Below, piece after piece: positions 51,086 to 63,900 of a stretch of DNA of 64,000 nt (positions are counted from its first letter, which is position 1; each line of letters opens with the position of its first letter). The stretch comes from Bradyrhizobium sp. dw_78 (GTDB lineage Bacteria; Pseudomonadota; Alphaproteobacteria; Rhizobiales; Xanthobacteraceae): the NCBI RefSeq assembly GCF_018449525.1, contig NZ_JAAVUS010000003.1, forward strand, positions 434,001 to 498,000. Direction: 5' to 3'. The notes beneath the pieces were generated by a model that searched no databases, was not told the DNA's origin, and saw only the letters and a program-made list of their open reading frames with translations. Made by a program: the position numbers and the translations under genes.

Positions 51086-52509
51086 GCGCCGGTTCCTCCA
51101 ACGGTGATTCGCTCCATCCGCAAGGTCGGCTGGCCGACGCCGACCGGGACGCCCTGGCCGTGCTTGCCGCAGGTACCGATGCCGGAATCCAGCGCCAGAT
51201 CGTTGCCGACCATGGTGATGCGGTGCAGGTCGGTCGGCCCGTTGCCGATCAGCATGGCGCCTTTCAGCGGCGCACCGAGCTTGCCGTTTTCGATCCTGTA
51301 CGCCTCGGTGCATTGGAACACGTATTTGCCGGAGGTGATGTCGACCTGGCCGCCGCCGAAATTCGCCGCATAGACGCCGTTCTTGACGGAAGCGAGGATC
51401 TCGGCCGGATCGCGTTCACCGGCCAGCATATAGGTGTTGGTCATGCGCGGCATCGGCACATGGGCATAGCCCTGGCGGCGGCCGTTGCCGGTGGGTTTCA
51501 TGTTCATCAGCCGGGCGTTCTGGCGATCCTGCATGTAGCCGACCAGAATGCCGTCCTCGATCAGCACCGTGCGGTTGGTCGGCGTGCCCTCGTCGTCGAT
51601 CGACAGCGAACCGCGCCGCGAGGCGATGGTGCCGTCGTCGATGACCGTGACGCCCTTGGCCGCCACCTGCTGGCCCATCAGGCCGGCGAAGGCGGAGGTC
51701 TGCTTGCGGTTGAAATCGCCTTCGAGGCCGTGGCCGACCGCTTCGTGCAGCATCACGCCGGGCCAGCCGGCCCCCAGCACGACGTCCATTTCGCCGGCCG
51801 GAGCAGGCACCGATTCAAGATTGACCAGCGCCTCGCGAATGGCCTCGTCGGCGGCCTCGCGCCAGGCCTTGGTCTCGATGAAGCGCGCATAGCCTTCGCG
51901 GCCGCCATAGCCTCTGCTGCCGCTTTCCTGGCGGTCGCCCTGGCCGGCGACGACAGAAACATTGACGCGCACCAGCGGGCGGATGTCGCGATAGCTCTCG
52001 CCGTCCGGGCGGAGGATTTCCACCACCTGCCAGGTCGCGCCGAGGCTGACCGTCACCTGGCGCACCCGCGGATCCTTGTCGCGGACATAGGCGTCGATCT
52101 CGGCGAGCAGCTTGACCTTGCTCTCGAAGCCGGGTGCATCCAGCGGGTTGTCGTCGCCATAGAGCCGGACGTTGGTGTGCGGCGGGGCGGCCGCGAATGT
52201 TCCCGCATAGCCGCCGCGTACCGCGGCGACGGCGTCGGCGGCGCGGATCAGCGCCGGCAGCGACACGTCGGAGGAATGGGCATAGCCGACTGCGTCGTCC
52301 TTTACCGCGCGCAGGCCGAAACCCTGCGAGGTGTCGTAGGTCGCCTGTTTCAGCCGGCCATTGTCGAACATCAGCGCTTCGGTCTGGCTGTATTCGAGGA
52401 ACAATTCGCCGTCGTCGGCCCCCGACAGTCCCCGCGCCATTTCATGGCGCACGGCATCGCGGTCGAGATTGGCGCGGTCGAGCAGCGAGGTTGTGGCGGA
52501 ATTGGTCAT
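51082..52509 (-). CDS. tldD: Metalloprotease TldD
   Basis: A 475-residue subunit of the TldD/TldE zinc protease that degrades unfolded peptides, acts in microcin maturation and affects gyrase toxins. The HExxxH zinc motif is in MLHEAVGHGLEGD (about residues 250-262) and the C-terminal cysteine ligand is probably in VFQCTEAYRIENG. The C-terminal half (GEMDVVLGAGWPGVMLHE onward) is well conserved. It overlaps lepB by 4 bp. TldE is not in the window. Confidence 0.94.
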   Translation of the reverse strand: MTNSATTSLLDRANLDRDAVRHEMARGLSGADDGELFLEYSQTEALMFDNGRLKQATYDTSQGFGLRAVKDDAVGYAHSSDVSLPALIRAADAVAAVRGGYAGTFAAAPPHTNVRLYGDDNPLDAPGFESKVKLLAEIDAYVRDKDPRVRQVTVSLGATWQVVEILRPDGESYRDIRPLVRVNVSVVAGQGDRQESGSRGYGGREGYARFIETKAWREAADEAIREALVNLESVPAPAGEMDVVLGAGWPGVMLHEAVGHGLEGDFNRKQTSAFAGLMGQQVAAKGVTVIDDGTIASRRGSLSIDDEGTPTNRTVLIEDGILVGYMQDRQNARLMNMKPTGNGRRQGYAHVPMPRMTNTYMLAGERDPAEILASVKNGVYAANFGGGQVDITSGKYVFQCTEAYRIENGKLGAPLKGAMLIGNGPTDLHRITMVGNDLALDSGIGTCGKHGQGVPVGVGQPTLRMERITVGGTGA

Positions 52510-52662
52510 GGCGGCTCCAGCAAACGGCGCAAGCGACTGATATGGTCGTTATTCCCGATGGCGCGGGAACCCCTGACCCGGGATAATCAACCCAAAGATA
52601 GGCACGATCGCGGCAAAAAGGGAGGGTGCGCAGGACGGTGCCGGATTACGGATGCGTAACCC

Positions 52663-53238
52663 TCACGGCAGCTTGTCATATCCCTCTGCGAGGCCGTTGA
52701 GGCTGAGCGGAAAGCCGATGCCCTCTTCCGGGGTCTCGAAAATGATGAAGGTGGCGGTTTTGGCGGATCTCAACTGCCCCAGCAGCTTGTCGTCCATCAC
52801 GACTTCGGCAACGCAGCCATTGGGCAGGCAACGCACGAAGCCGGCGCGGCCGACATCGACATTATCGAGCTTGAGGCCAAGCCCCGAGGGCAGCAGCACG
52901 CCGAGCGGCGCCACCACCCGCATCAGCCGGCTCTTCTGGTCGGCGGTCTTGAGCAGGATGACGGTCAGTCCGGCGTTGGAACGGTCTTCCGCAACCACGC
53001 TCTGGATCAGCGCGCATTGTTCGGTCTGGGCGCCGGGCGGGGTGTCGCAGCGGATCTGCCAGTCGCCGTGGACCGAGCGCACCGCGCCTTGCGCGTGGGC
53101 GGCGGCGGTGAGGCCGAGAAGGCCGGCAAAGGCCACGATCCGGCAGAGCCATCGGCGCCGCGCGGCAGACAAGGGGAATGCTGACAATCGATAGATCCGG
53201 TTTGTGTCGTGTCTGTTCAGGTTTTGTGAAGGCCCCAT
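52663..53238 (-). CDS. Invasion-associated locus B (IalB)-like exported protein
   Basis: 191 residues. After an N-terminal signal anchor (LCRIVAFAGLLGLTAAAHAQ) comes the IalB fold: VHGDWQIRCDTPPG..CALIQSVV, then MRVVAPLGVLLPSGLGLKLD and FVRCLPNGCVAEVVMDDKLL. Bartonella IalB is linked to erythrocyte entry, but in free-living Bradyrhizobium relatives the role is unknown, probably periplasmic or envelope. ATG 53238 with AAGGA 10 nt upstream is preferred to TTG 53256. It is divergent from the cytochrome oxidase operon. Confidence 0.88.
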   Translation of the reverse strand: MGPSQNLNRHDTNRIYRLSAFPLSAARRRWLCRIVAFAGLLGLTAAAHAQGAVRSVHGDWQIRCDTPPGAQTEQCALIQSVVAEDRSNAGLTVILLKTADQKSRLMRVVAPLGVLLPSGLGLKLDNVDVGRAGFVRCLPNGCVAEVVMDDKLLGQLRSAKTATFIIFETPEEGIGFPLSLNGLAEGYDKLP

Positions 53239-53742
53239 CGGGCGCGATCCTTGCAATATGCCCTAGGCCAATATGCCCCCAGCCAGCTTTCCATCGTCAA
53301 TTGGCCCGGGCAATTCGGTGCGAACCTTGGATTTGATACGTCTTGGACTGATACGGCAATGACGGCGCCTTGAGGGCAGCCCGGCATCAGTCGAACCATC
53401 CGGAAGTGGCGAATCAGGTTCCTGTGGAGCACCATCGCCGTGCCTACATCGGGCCGGACGCGTGTCAAGCGCAGCCAGACGCCAAATCAGGCGCTTTTGC
53501 CTGATGTCACGGGAAAATGTCACCCTCGGCCAGACTATAATGCATCGCTACACGACCTACTACTGCATTGCGAGGGGCTGCGAATTATGGTTTGAGAAGC
53601 TATATTTCGACGCGTTCTAGCGATCTGGACGATGTGCTCCTAAAGTGCATGCCACGGTCGTCAAAAAAAGGGGCGGGATCGTGTGAGCATTCAGCCGTCC
53701 GGCGGGATGCTCAGGGGGTAACATCAGGGGAGCGCGAGCGGC
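53239..53742. other. Divergent upstream region of the cytochrome oxidase operon
   Basis: About 500 bp without a credible gene. It should contain the promoter of the IalB-like gene and that of coxB. The visible structure is the pair TGAGCAT (53684-53690) / ATGCTCA (53707-53713), with an internal CCGTCCGGCGG stem, 30 bp before the coxB ATG, and an A-rich run near 53662. I found no Fnr/FixK-type TTGAT-N4-ATCAA site. Confidence 0.6.
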
Positions 53743-56290
<2,548 letters not shown>

Positions 56291-56297
56291 TCATGTA

Positions 56298-56330
56298 AAA
56301 GGCGCGGTGCCCCGATGGGCCCGCGCCTTT
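56298..56330 (+). terminator. Strong hairpin between ctaD and ctaB
   Basis: AAAGGCGCGG at 56298-56307 pairs with CCGCGCCTTT at 56321-56330, and the stem continues with GCCC-CGAT-GGGC. The paired 3' arm ends in TTT but no longer T-tract follows, so it may attenuate transcription into ctaB or stabilise the coxB-ctaD transcript. Confidence 0.6.
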
Positions 56331-56350
56331 AACCGGAAGTGAGAGTTATC

Positions 56351-57292
56351 TTGTCAGTTGTCGATCACAATGCCCTGGACCTGTCGTCGCCCCGGATTTC
56401 GGAAGCCGACGTCGCCGATTACATCGCGCTGTTGAAGCCGCGGGTGATGTCGCTGGTGATCTTCACCGCGCTGGTCGGCCTCGTGATCGCGCCGGTTCAT
56501 GTTCATCCGGTGCTGGCGATCACCGCGATCCTCTGCATCGCAGTCGGCGCCGGCGCCTCGGGTGCGCTGAATATGGCGCTCGAGGGCGACATCGACGCCT
56601 TGATGACGCGCACCGCGAACCGGCCGATCCCGCGCGGGCGCATCACGCAGCCGGAGGCGACCGCGTTCGGGCTGACGCTGGCGTTCTTTTCGGTGATGAC
56701 GCTCGGCATCCTCGTCAACTGGCTCGCCGGCGGCCTGCTCGCCTTCACGATCTTCTTCTACGTCGTGATCTATACGATGGCGTTGAAGCGCTGGACCGCG
56801 CAGAACATCGTGATCGGCGGCGCCGCGGGCGCGTTGCCGCCCGTCGTGGCCTGGGCGGCCGCGACCGGCTCGCTGTCTGTCGAGCCGCTATTGTTGTTCC
56901 TGATCATCTTCTTCTGGACCCCGCCGCATTTCTGGGCGCTGGCGCTGTTTCGCAGCGACGATTACGCGCGCGCCGGAGTGCCGATGCTGCCCGTGGTCGC
57001 CGGCCCCGACGCGACCCGGCTGCAGATCCTGCTGTATACGATCGTGCTGGTCGCGGTTGCCTTCGCGCCCTGGCCGCTCGGCTATTTCGATGCGGTCTAT
57101 GGCGTGACCTCGCTGCTGCTCGGCGCCGTCATGCTGGCGCTTGCGGTCAATGTCTATCGCCGCCGCGAGCGCAGCGAATCATTGCGCGCGAACCGGAAGC
57201 TGTTCGCCTTCTCGATCCTTTATCTGTTCGCGCTGTTCGCGACGTTGCTGCTTGAGGTCGTGGTCCGCGCTGTTGCACCGTTGGTCTGGTAA
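56351..57292 (+). CDS. ctaB: Protoheme IX farnesyltransferase (heme O synthase)
   Basis: A UbiA-family membrane prenyltransferase of 313 residues that adds farnesyl to heme b to give heme O, the precursor of heme A. The first aspartate-rich motif is in [19 protein letters not shown] and the second region in [20 protein letters not shown]; about eight to nine membrane segments are visible. TTG 56351 (reading [11 protein letters not shown]) fits the family N-terminus better than GTG 56339, with GAGAG just upstream. It belongs to the oxidase operon. Confidence 0.94.
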   Translation: MSVVDHNALDLSSPRISEADVADYIALLKPRVMSLVIFTALVGLVIAPVHVHPVLAITAILCIAVGAGASGALNMALEGDIDALMTRTANRPIPRGRITQPEATAFGLTLAFFSVMTLGILVNWLAGGLLAFTIFFYVVIYTMALKRWTAQNIVIGGAAGALPPVVAWAAATGSLSVEPLLLFLIIFFWTPPHFWALALFRSDDYARAGVPMLPVVAGPDATRLQILLYTIVLVAVAFAPWPLGYFDAVYGVTSLLLGAVMLALAVNVYRRRERSESLRANRKLFAFSILYLFALFATLLLEVVVRAVAPLVW

Positions 57293-57311
57293 GGGGGCGC
57301 ATGGCGACGGA

Positions 57312-57479
57312 ATGGACGAGCCGCGGAAGCCACCAGATGGAATCATCCTCACCGAGGCGCAGCTCAGGAGCCGCCGCCGCCGTTCGATCGCGATCGCCTG
57401 GGCGCTCGGCGTCCTCGTGGTGTTGTTTTTCGCCGTTACCATGGTCAAGGGGCCGGCCGTTCTCGTGCGCCCCCTATAG
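57312..57479 (+). CDS. CoxF-type small cytochrome oxidase assembly/accessory protein
   Basis: A 55-residue protein with one membrane segment: a charged N-terminus ([24 protein letters not shown]) then [21 protein letters not shown] short open frame of this type sits between ctaB and ctaG in many Rhizobiales and is called CoxF/CtaF. It probably has an auxiliary role in oxidase assembly. It lies 19 bp after ctaB. Confidence 0.75.
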   Translation: MDEPRKPPDGIILTEAQLRSRRRRSIAIAWALGVLVVLFFAVTMVKGPAVLVRPL

Positions 57480-57517
57480 TTGTTGTCGGTATAGTTGCAG
57501 CGGCCGATGTCATTGAT

Positions 57518-58177
57518 GTGAGCGACATGGAAAACCACAAGCCCGCGACGATGACGCCACCGCCGACCGGCGGCCATGATGCCGGCCCGCGCCGCGGTTT
57601 GACGCGCGACGCCGTGGTCGGCGCGACTTGCGGTCTGGTCGTGGTGCTGATGGTGGGCGCGGCCTATGCCGCCGTGCCGTTCTACAACTGGTTCTGCCGC
57701 GCCACCGGTTTCAACGGCACCACCCAGGTCGCGACGGCGGCGCCGACCTCCGCGCCGTTGTCGCGCAAGGTCGCGGTGCGCTTCGATTCCAACGTGGCGG
57801 GCGGGTTGCCGTGGAAGTTCGAGCCGGAAAAGACCGAGATCGAAGTCAGGATCGGCGAGGTCGTCACTGTCTACTACACCGTGACCAATCAGGCGGCGCG
57901 GACCACGACGGGGCAGGCGGCCTATAATGTGGCGCCGCTGACGGTCGGCGCGTATTTCCAGAAGATCAATTGTTTCTGTTTCACCGAACAGACCATGGCG
58001 CCCGGCGAGACCCGCCAGATGCCTGTGGTGTTCTATGTCGACCCTGCCATCGTCAAGGACAGCGACAATGACGGGCTGAATACGATTACGCTGTCCTACA
58101 CTTTCTATCCCGTGCGCGATCCGGCGCCGCAGCCCGTTGCGGCGCGCGAGCCGGACCAGCGCAAGGGGAGCCTCTGA
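57518..58177 (+). CDS. ctaG: Cytochrome c oxidase assembly protein CtaG (Cox11)
   Basis: A 219-residue copper chaperone that inserts CuB into subunit I. A single N-terminal membrane anchor ([21 protein letters not shown]) is followed by a periplasmic immunoglobulin-like domain; the copper-binding cysteines are in the motif INCFCF, and a further conserved cysteine is in NWFCRATGF. The start is either GTG 57518 or ATG 57527; neither has a strong Shine-Dalgarno. The order ctaB-coxF-ctaG-ctaE is that of related species. Confidence 0.94.
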   Translation: MSDMENHKPATMTPPPTGGHDAGPRRGLTRDAVVGATCGLVVVLMVGAAYAAVPFYNWFCRATGFNGTTQVATAAPTSAPLSRKVAVRFDSNVAGGLPWKFEPEKTEIEVRIGEVVTVYYTVTNQAARTTTGQAAYNVAPLTVGAYFQKINCFCFTEQTMAPGETRQMPVVFYVDPAIVKDSDNDGLNTITLSYTFYPVRDPAPQPVAAREPDQRKGSL

Positions 58178-58269
58178 TCGCCGCAATGGTGGATTTCGGG
58201 ATCGGGAGAGTTTGATTTTTTGAGACGAGACGTGCCGAACAGCAACGGCACGCGAACGGAGGGGCTGCA

Positions 58270-59166
58270 ATGGCGACTGCGCAAGTCAAGCATCACGACT
58301 ACCATCTCGTCGATCCGAGCCCGTGGCCGGTCGTCGGGTCGGTCTCGGCCTTCATCATGGCGACCGGCGCGGTCACCTGGATGCACCACATGTTCTCGGC
58401 TGCGCCGATCATCTTCGGCATCGGCGTGATCGGGGTGCTCTACACCATGGCGAGCTGGTGGACGGACGTGATCCGTGAAGCCCAGTACAAGGGCGACCAC
58501 ACCCGCGTGGTGCAGATCAGCCATCGCTACGGCATGATCCTGTTCATCGCCTCCGAGGTGATGTTCTTCGTCGCCTGGTTCTGGGCCTTTTTCAACTCCG
58601 CGCTGTTTCCCGCAGATCCGGTTCACGCCGCGCGCGACGCGATCTTCGGCTGCGGCGCCAGCACCGCGATGGGCGCCTGCAGCGTGCCGGGCACTTGGCC
58701 GCCCAAGGGCATCGAGACCTTCGATCCCTGGCATCTGCCGCTCCTCAACACGCTGATCCTGCTGACTTCGGGCACCACCGTGACCTGGGCGCACCACGCG
58801 CTGCTGGAGAACGATCGCCAGGGCCTGAAATACGGCCTGATCCTGACGATCCTGCTCGGGATCACCTTCAGCTGCGTTCAGGCGTTCGAATACAGCCATG
58901 CCGAGTTCTCCTTCGCCGGCAATATCTACGGCGCCACCTTCTTCATGGCGACCGGCTTCCACGGCTTCCACGTGCTGATCGGCACCATCTTCCTGATCGT
59001 CTGCCTGGCACGCGCCTATGCCGGGCATTTCACGCCGACACAACATCTCGGTTTCGAATTCGCCGCCTGGTATTGGCACTTCGTCGACGTGGTCTGGCTG
59101 TTCCTGTTCATCTGCATCTATGTCTGGGGCCACGGCGCGGAAGCCATTGCGAACGGCGCCGGCTGA
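58270..59166 (+). CDS. ctaE: Cytochrome c oxidase subunit III
   Basis: A 298-residue subunit with seven membrane segments; family signatures are [53 protein letters not shown] and the C-terminal [21 protein letters not shown]. It supports proton uptake and stability of the oxidase. The ATG at 58270 has GGAGGGG 6 nt upstream. A hairpin terminator follows 38 bp after the stop. Confidence 0.96.
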   Translation: MATAQVKHHDYHLVDPSPWPVVGSVSAFIMATGAVTWMHHMFSAAPIIFGIGVIGVLYTMASWWTDVIREAQYKGDHTRVVQISHRYGMILFIASEVMFFVAWFWAFFNSALFPADPVHAARDAIFGCGASTAMGACSVPGTWPPKGIETFDPWHLPLLNTLILLTSGTTVTWAHHALLENDRQGLKYGLILTILLGITFSCVQAFEYSHAEFSFAGNIYGATFFMATGFHGFHVLIGTIFLIVCLARAYAGHFTPTQHLGFEFAAWYWHFVDVVWLFLFICIYVWGHGAEAIANGAG

Positions 59167-59204
59167 TCGCGGATTCGCTGCGCCGGTGCTGCAGCCACTG
59201 TGCT

Positions 59205-59233
59205 AAAAGGGGCGGCTGCGGGGCCGCCCTTTT
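59205..59233 (+). terminator. Intrinsic terminator after ctaE
   Basis: AAAAGGGGCGGC and GCCGCCCTTTT form an 11-bp stem with one bulged G and a short TGCGGG loop; the 3' arm ends TTTTGTTG. It separates ctaE from the DUF983 gene, so the last two genes may have their own promoter or depend on read-through. Confidence 0.65.
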
Positions 59234-59260
59234 GTTGACGGCGAGCTGGAAGACGAGCGC

Positions 59261-59650
59261 ATGCCAGACGAGACATTGCCCACGCTAACCCAAAGCGCGA
59301 TGCGCGGCCTGGCCTGCCGGTGTCCGCGCTGCGGCAAGGGCAAGCTCTATTCGGGTTTCCTGACGCTGCGGCCGAAATGCGAATCGTGCGGGCTGGACTA
59401 TGCGTTCATCGATGCCGGCGACGGGCCCGCGGTTTTCATCATCATGATCGCGGGCGCGGTCGTCGTGGCCTGCGCGCTGATCGTCGAGGTCAAATACGAG
59501 CCGCCGTACTGGGTTCACGCGGCGCTCTGGCTACCGCTGATTTTGGTGACCACGTTGTTGCCGCTGCGTTCGATGAAGTCGCTGCTGATCGCGCTGCAAT
59601 TCCACCACAAGGCGGCGCCGGGCCGGCTGATCGACCGCGCGCCGAAATGA
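59261..59650 (+). CDS. DUF983 membrane protein
   Basis: 129 residues: an N-terminal zinc-ribbon-like region with two Cys pairs (CPRCGKG and CESCGLD), then two membrane segments (GPAVFIIMIAGAVVVACALIV and HAALWLPLILVTTLLPL). DUF983 genes are regularly found between ctaE and SURF1 in Alphaproteobacteria, so an oxidase-assembly role is likely but unproven. Its stop overlaps the SURF1 start (ATGA). Confidence 0.88.
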   Translation: MPDETLPTLTQSAMRGLACRCPRCGKGKLYSGFLTLRPKCESCGLDYAFIDAGDGPAVFIIMIAGAVVVACALIVEVKYEPPYWVHAALWLPLILVTTLLPLRSMKSLLIALQFHHKAAPGRLIDRAPK

Positions 59651-60426
59651 CCGGAACAGCGGCGAGCCTGCGCCGCATCGGCGGCCTCGGCGTCTTTACG
59701 CTTGCGATGGTGCTGTTGTTGGTCGGGCTCGGCATGTGGCAGTTGCAGCGCCGGGTCGAGAAACACGCCTTGATCGCGGCGCTGACCGAGCGGCTCGCGG
59801 CAGCGCCGGCTTCGCTGCCGCCGGTCGCGCAATGGGGCATGCTCACGCCGGCGAGGGACGAATTCCGCCGCGTCCGCTTTTCGGCGACTTATCAAGCACT
59901 GTCGGATGCGATGGTCTTCAGTTCCGGCTCGGCGGTTCGCACCGACATTTCCGGTCCCGGCACCTGGGCTTTCGTCCCGGCGCGGCTGGAAAGCGGCGAA
60001 ACCGTCGTGATCAATGCGGGCTTCGTGCAGAACACGATGCAGGACCGCGGACAAGAGGATCGCGCGGTCAAACCCCTCGTCATCGGCGCGCCCGTGAGGC
60101 TCACCGGCTATATCCGCTTTCCCGAAGCGGCGGGCCTGCTGACGCCACAGGAAAATCAGGCCAAACGGCTGTGGTTCGCCAGGGATCATCTGGCGATGGC
60201 CCGCGCGCTCGGATGGGACGGGGACGGCCGAATCGTCGCGCCGTTCTATATCGATCTCGAGCAGCCCGTGCCGGCCAGCGGCACGCCGAAGCCCGGTCCG
60301 CTGGAGGTGCATCTGCCGGACGATCACCTGCAATACGCCATCACCTGGTTCACGCTGGCAGGCGCGGTGGTGATCGCGTTCGGGGTGTGGCTGCAAGGCG
60401 CGCGGCGGTCTTCCACCGTCAAATGA
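59647..60426 (+). CDS. SURF1-family cytochrome oxidase assembly protein
   Basis: A 259-residue membrane protein with one segment at each end (about 15-33 and 235-253) and a large periplasmic domain between, the SURF1 layout. GMWQLQRRVEKHALIAAL after the first segment and the late HLPDDHLQYAITWFTLAGA are family hallmarks. In Paracoccus, SURF1 hands heme a to subunit I. ATG 59647 overlaps the DUF983 stop. It is the last recognisable gene of the oxidase locus; the ispH gene common at this place in relatives is absent from this window. Confidence 0.92.
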   Translation: MTGTAASLRRIGGLGVFTLAMVLLLVGLGMWQLQRRVEKHALIAALTERLAAAPASLPPVAQWGMLTPARDEFRRVRFSATYQALSDAMVFSSGSAVRTDISGPGTWAFVPARLESGETVVINAGFVQNTMQDRGQEDRAVKPLVIGAPVRLTGYIRFPEAAGLLTPQENQAKRLWFARDHLAMARALGWDGDGRIVAPFYIDLEQPVPASGTPKPGPLEVHLPDDHLQYAITWFTLAGAVVIAFGVWLQGARRSSTVK

Positions 60427-60940
60427 TTCGTTTCCGGCATCACGAAGCCATGCCCGCCGACCTGTCCGTCGAATGATATCTCCTGCAGCATTGCCGAAAT
60501 CGACCCGCGTGGAACCCTCCGCGGTCGGATCAATCCGCGTCTCGGATACGGGCGTTTGTTACCAAGACGTTCCAGCGCGGCAAAAAAATGGACGCAACGC
60601 TTCCGATATCAATCCGCCCAAATTTCAACCAGATGGTGTGCTATCGAGAAGTTACTTGGGCAGAGGGGTACAGCCATAAGGCGTACCCATGGAACAGCGC
60701 CAGCTTGAACGCGCTCGGTCGATTTTGTCGACGCTCCGCGCGAGCGTCATGTTTCCATGTTCCCGTAGCCACGCGCGCATAAGATGCGGTAGGGCGGCCG
60801 TTGCTTGCGAGGGCATCCTTGGCGTGCGCGACAAGCGCCGGGGAAAGTCCGCATGCGCGCGCCCTCGCGACAAAGGCCTTTGCTCGGATCCTTGCTCGGC
60901 CGAACGCCTCCCACCCTGCCTTCATCGACGAACGCGCGCG
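60427..60940. other. Gap between SURF1 and the autotransporter, with a hairpin
   Basis: About 510 bp with no gene I can support. A strong hairpin lies at 60666-60688 (GGGTAC-A-GCC-ATAA-GGC-GTACCC, one bulged base). A minus-strand open frame at 60641-60925 reads MKAGWEAFGRARIRAK and an overlapping second minus-strand frame reads LPHLMRAWLREHGNMTLARS; neither is recognisable. The autotransporter promoter should be here. Confidence 0.5.
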
Positions 60941-63900
60941 ATGACGGAACAGGCGGCTGCACCGATCCTCGCGTGTTCAGCTCTCCTTGGCAGTTTGAAG
61001 CGCCATCGGCCTTTGCTGAAAGTCTCCGTTTTATCGGCTGCGGTTGTCCCGGCTCTCATGGCTGAGCCGGCGCGGGCTGCCACGATAGTCGTCACCAATC
61101 AGTCGCAGTTCGATGCCGCCGTTGCTTTGGCAGTCCAGGCGGGCCACGCGGATACGATCGATGCGACCGCGGCCGGAACGATTGATGCAGGGTCGTCTCT
61201 GACGCTCCCGGCTGCTGCCACGTCGATCAATCTCTCGTTCGAAAGTTTGGGCATCGGCGCCACTACCGGTGACGGAGCCGTGACGCTCGGCGCGGAAACA
61301 ACCGTCTCCTTTGGTCAGGCTGCCAATCCCAGCGCGCTGGATATCGGCTTCGGGCACACCGGCACCCTGAACATCAACGGGGCGTCTCTCGTCTTCAATG
61401 TCATAAACGAAGGAAACCAGTTTAATATCGGCCTCGATGGCGGCAACGGCATCGTCAATATGACGAGCGGATCCGTGACGATCAACGATTCAAATGCCGC
61501 CGCCGGTGTCATCGGCAGCATATCCATCGGCTTTCCTTTTGGATCCACGGTAGCAAACGGGACATTCAATCAATCGGGCGGCACCGTTTCGGTGTCGGCG
61601 GGAGCACTGAACGTTGGTTTCGCGAATGGCAACGGCACCTACAATCTGACCGATACCGCCTTGCTGCAAGATCGGGGCGGAACCGTTTATATCGGCGCCA
61701 GTACCGGCGGCGTTGGTGTCGTGAACATCGCGGGCAGTGCCACCATCGATCTCGAGTCCATCGGGAGCGGTGGCCAGTTGTACGTTGGTGACGATCTGGG
61801 CGTCGGGACCATCACCCAGAGCGGCGCCAACTCCACGGTGATTTTAAATGTTACCAATATCGCTCAATTCGGCAGCAACGCGTCCAGCGGGCCGAGCTTG
61901 GGGGGAACGGGGACCTACAATCTTCTGGCCGGAACGTTGATAATCGGGAATGGCAGCATCGGGCTTGGGGGCGCCGCCTTTGGCATGGATGTTGGAGGAT
62001 TTGGATTTCTAAACCAGAGCGGCGGCGTCTTGAACGCAAGTGCTCCGGTCATTATAGGCAACTCAGGCACCGGCACCTATAACATGAGCGGCGGCGCCGC
62101 GAATTTCGGCGCCGGCCTGAAGATCGCTGTTCTCGCGGGATCGGTCGGCACGGTCAACCAGACCGGCGGTCTGCTGAGGATATCCGGTGGCAACCTCGTC
62201 GTCGGCGGCGCCGGTGTCGGGACATATAATCTGAGCGGCGGCGTCCTGCAGGCCGGCGGCGTCAACGGCATCACCGGCACCGGCAACCTGAACCTTGGAG
62301 GCGGCACGCTTCAGGTCGTCGGCTCCGCCTTGACCACAAACATTGCTACGGGCCTGACGGGCGCGAACTCCACCATCGACACCAACGGCTTTGGCGCAAC
62401 GTGGAATGGGGGGCTGTCCGGCGCCGGGGGATTCGTAAAGGCCGGCGCGGGCATTCTGACTCTCGCTGGAACCGACACCTACGCCGGCGCGACCGCCATC
62501 AACGCCGGCACGCTGCAGGCCGGTGCGGTGAACGCGTTCTCTCCGAACAGCGCCTTCACGATCGCGCCCGGCGCGACGCTTGACCTCAATAATTTCAACC
62601 AGACGATCGGCTCGCTCGCCGGTGCGGGCGAGGTCGTGCTGGGCTCGGCTAATCTGACGACCGGCAACAACAACACCAGCACCACCTTCTCGGGCGACAT
62701 CGTCGGCGCCGGCGGGCTGGCCAAGATCGGTTCGGGCATCCTCTCCCTGACCGGCGCGAACACCTATGCCGGCGGCACCATCGTCAACGGCGGCTTCATC
62801 AACTTCAATTCGATCGGCAATTTCGGCTCAGGGCCGATCATCCTTGACGGCGGCGGGCTGCAATGGGCTTCGGGTAACACTGCCGACATCTCCCCGAAGC
62901 TCGGCGCGTTTGGCTCAGGCGGCGCGACGTTCGACACCAATGGCAATGATGTCACGCTCGCCGCCGCCATGTCCGGCGTCGGGGGGCTGACTAAAGTCGG
63001 CGCCGGCACGCTGCTCCTGTCCGGCACCAACACCTATTCAGGCAGCACCACCATCAACGGTGGCACACTCGAAGTGGAGGGCGCGATCGGCGATACCAGC
63101 AGCGTGGCGGTGAACTCCGGCGGCACATTATCCGGTACCGGCATTATCGATCCGGCAATGACGACGATCGCCGGCGGCGGCACGCTGGCACCCGGGACCC
63201 CCGGCGGCTTCGGCACGCTGACGATCAACGGCACGCTCCTGTTTGAAGCCGGCAGTAACTTTGCGATCAATATCGGTCCGGGTGCAGGCAACAATTCCCA
63301 GTCGGCGGTGATCGGATCGGCCACGCTCGGCGGCAATGGCACCGTGGCGGTGACGCCGCTGCTCGGGCGCTATGATGGGGCAGTCTATCAGATCCTGACC
63401 ACGACGGCGGGATTGGGCGGGATATTCGCCGGGCTCGGCGTCAACGGGGAGTTTGTCGGCAACATCGCGCTCGACTATGCGCGCGATCCCGGCGATGTCG
63501 ATCTGGACGTTTCCGGCACCTCGCTGCTGGCGGCGCCCGCGGGGGCCAATCAGAATCAGCTGCATGTCATCAATGGCATCAACAACGGGATCCTCAATGG
63601 TCCCGCCAATTCGCCGCTGCCGGCGCAGTTCCAAAGCCTCGGCAATCTCCCGGGTCCTTCGCTGCTGAACGCGCTGACACAATTGGACGGCGAGGCCGGT
63701 ACCGGCGCCGAGCGGGCGGCGTTCCAGTTGACCAACGGGTTTCTGACGTTGATGCTCGATGCATCCGTCAATGGACGCTCCAACATTGGCGGCGGAGGCG
63801 GGCCGGCCATGGGCTTTGCGCCAGAGACCCAGACAAACCTGCCGCCCGATATGGCGCTTGCCTATGCCTCGATCCTCGGCAAGGCGCCGCCGAAACAAAG

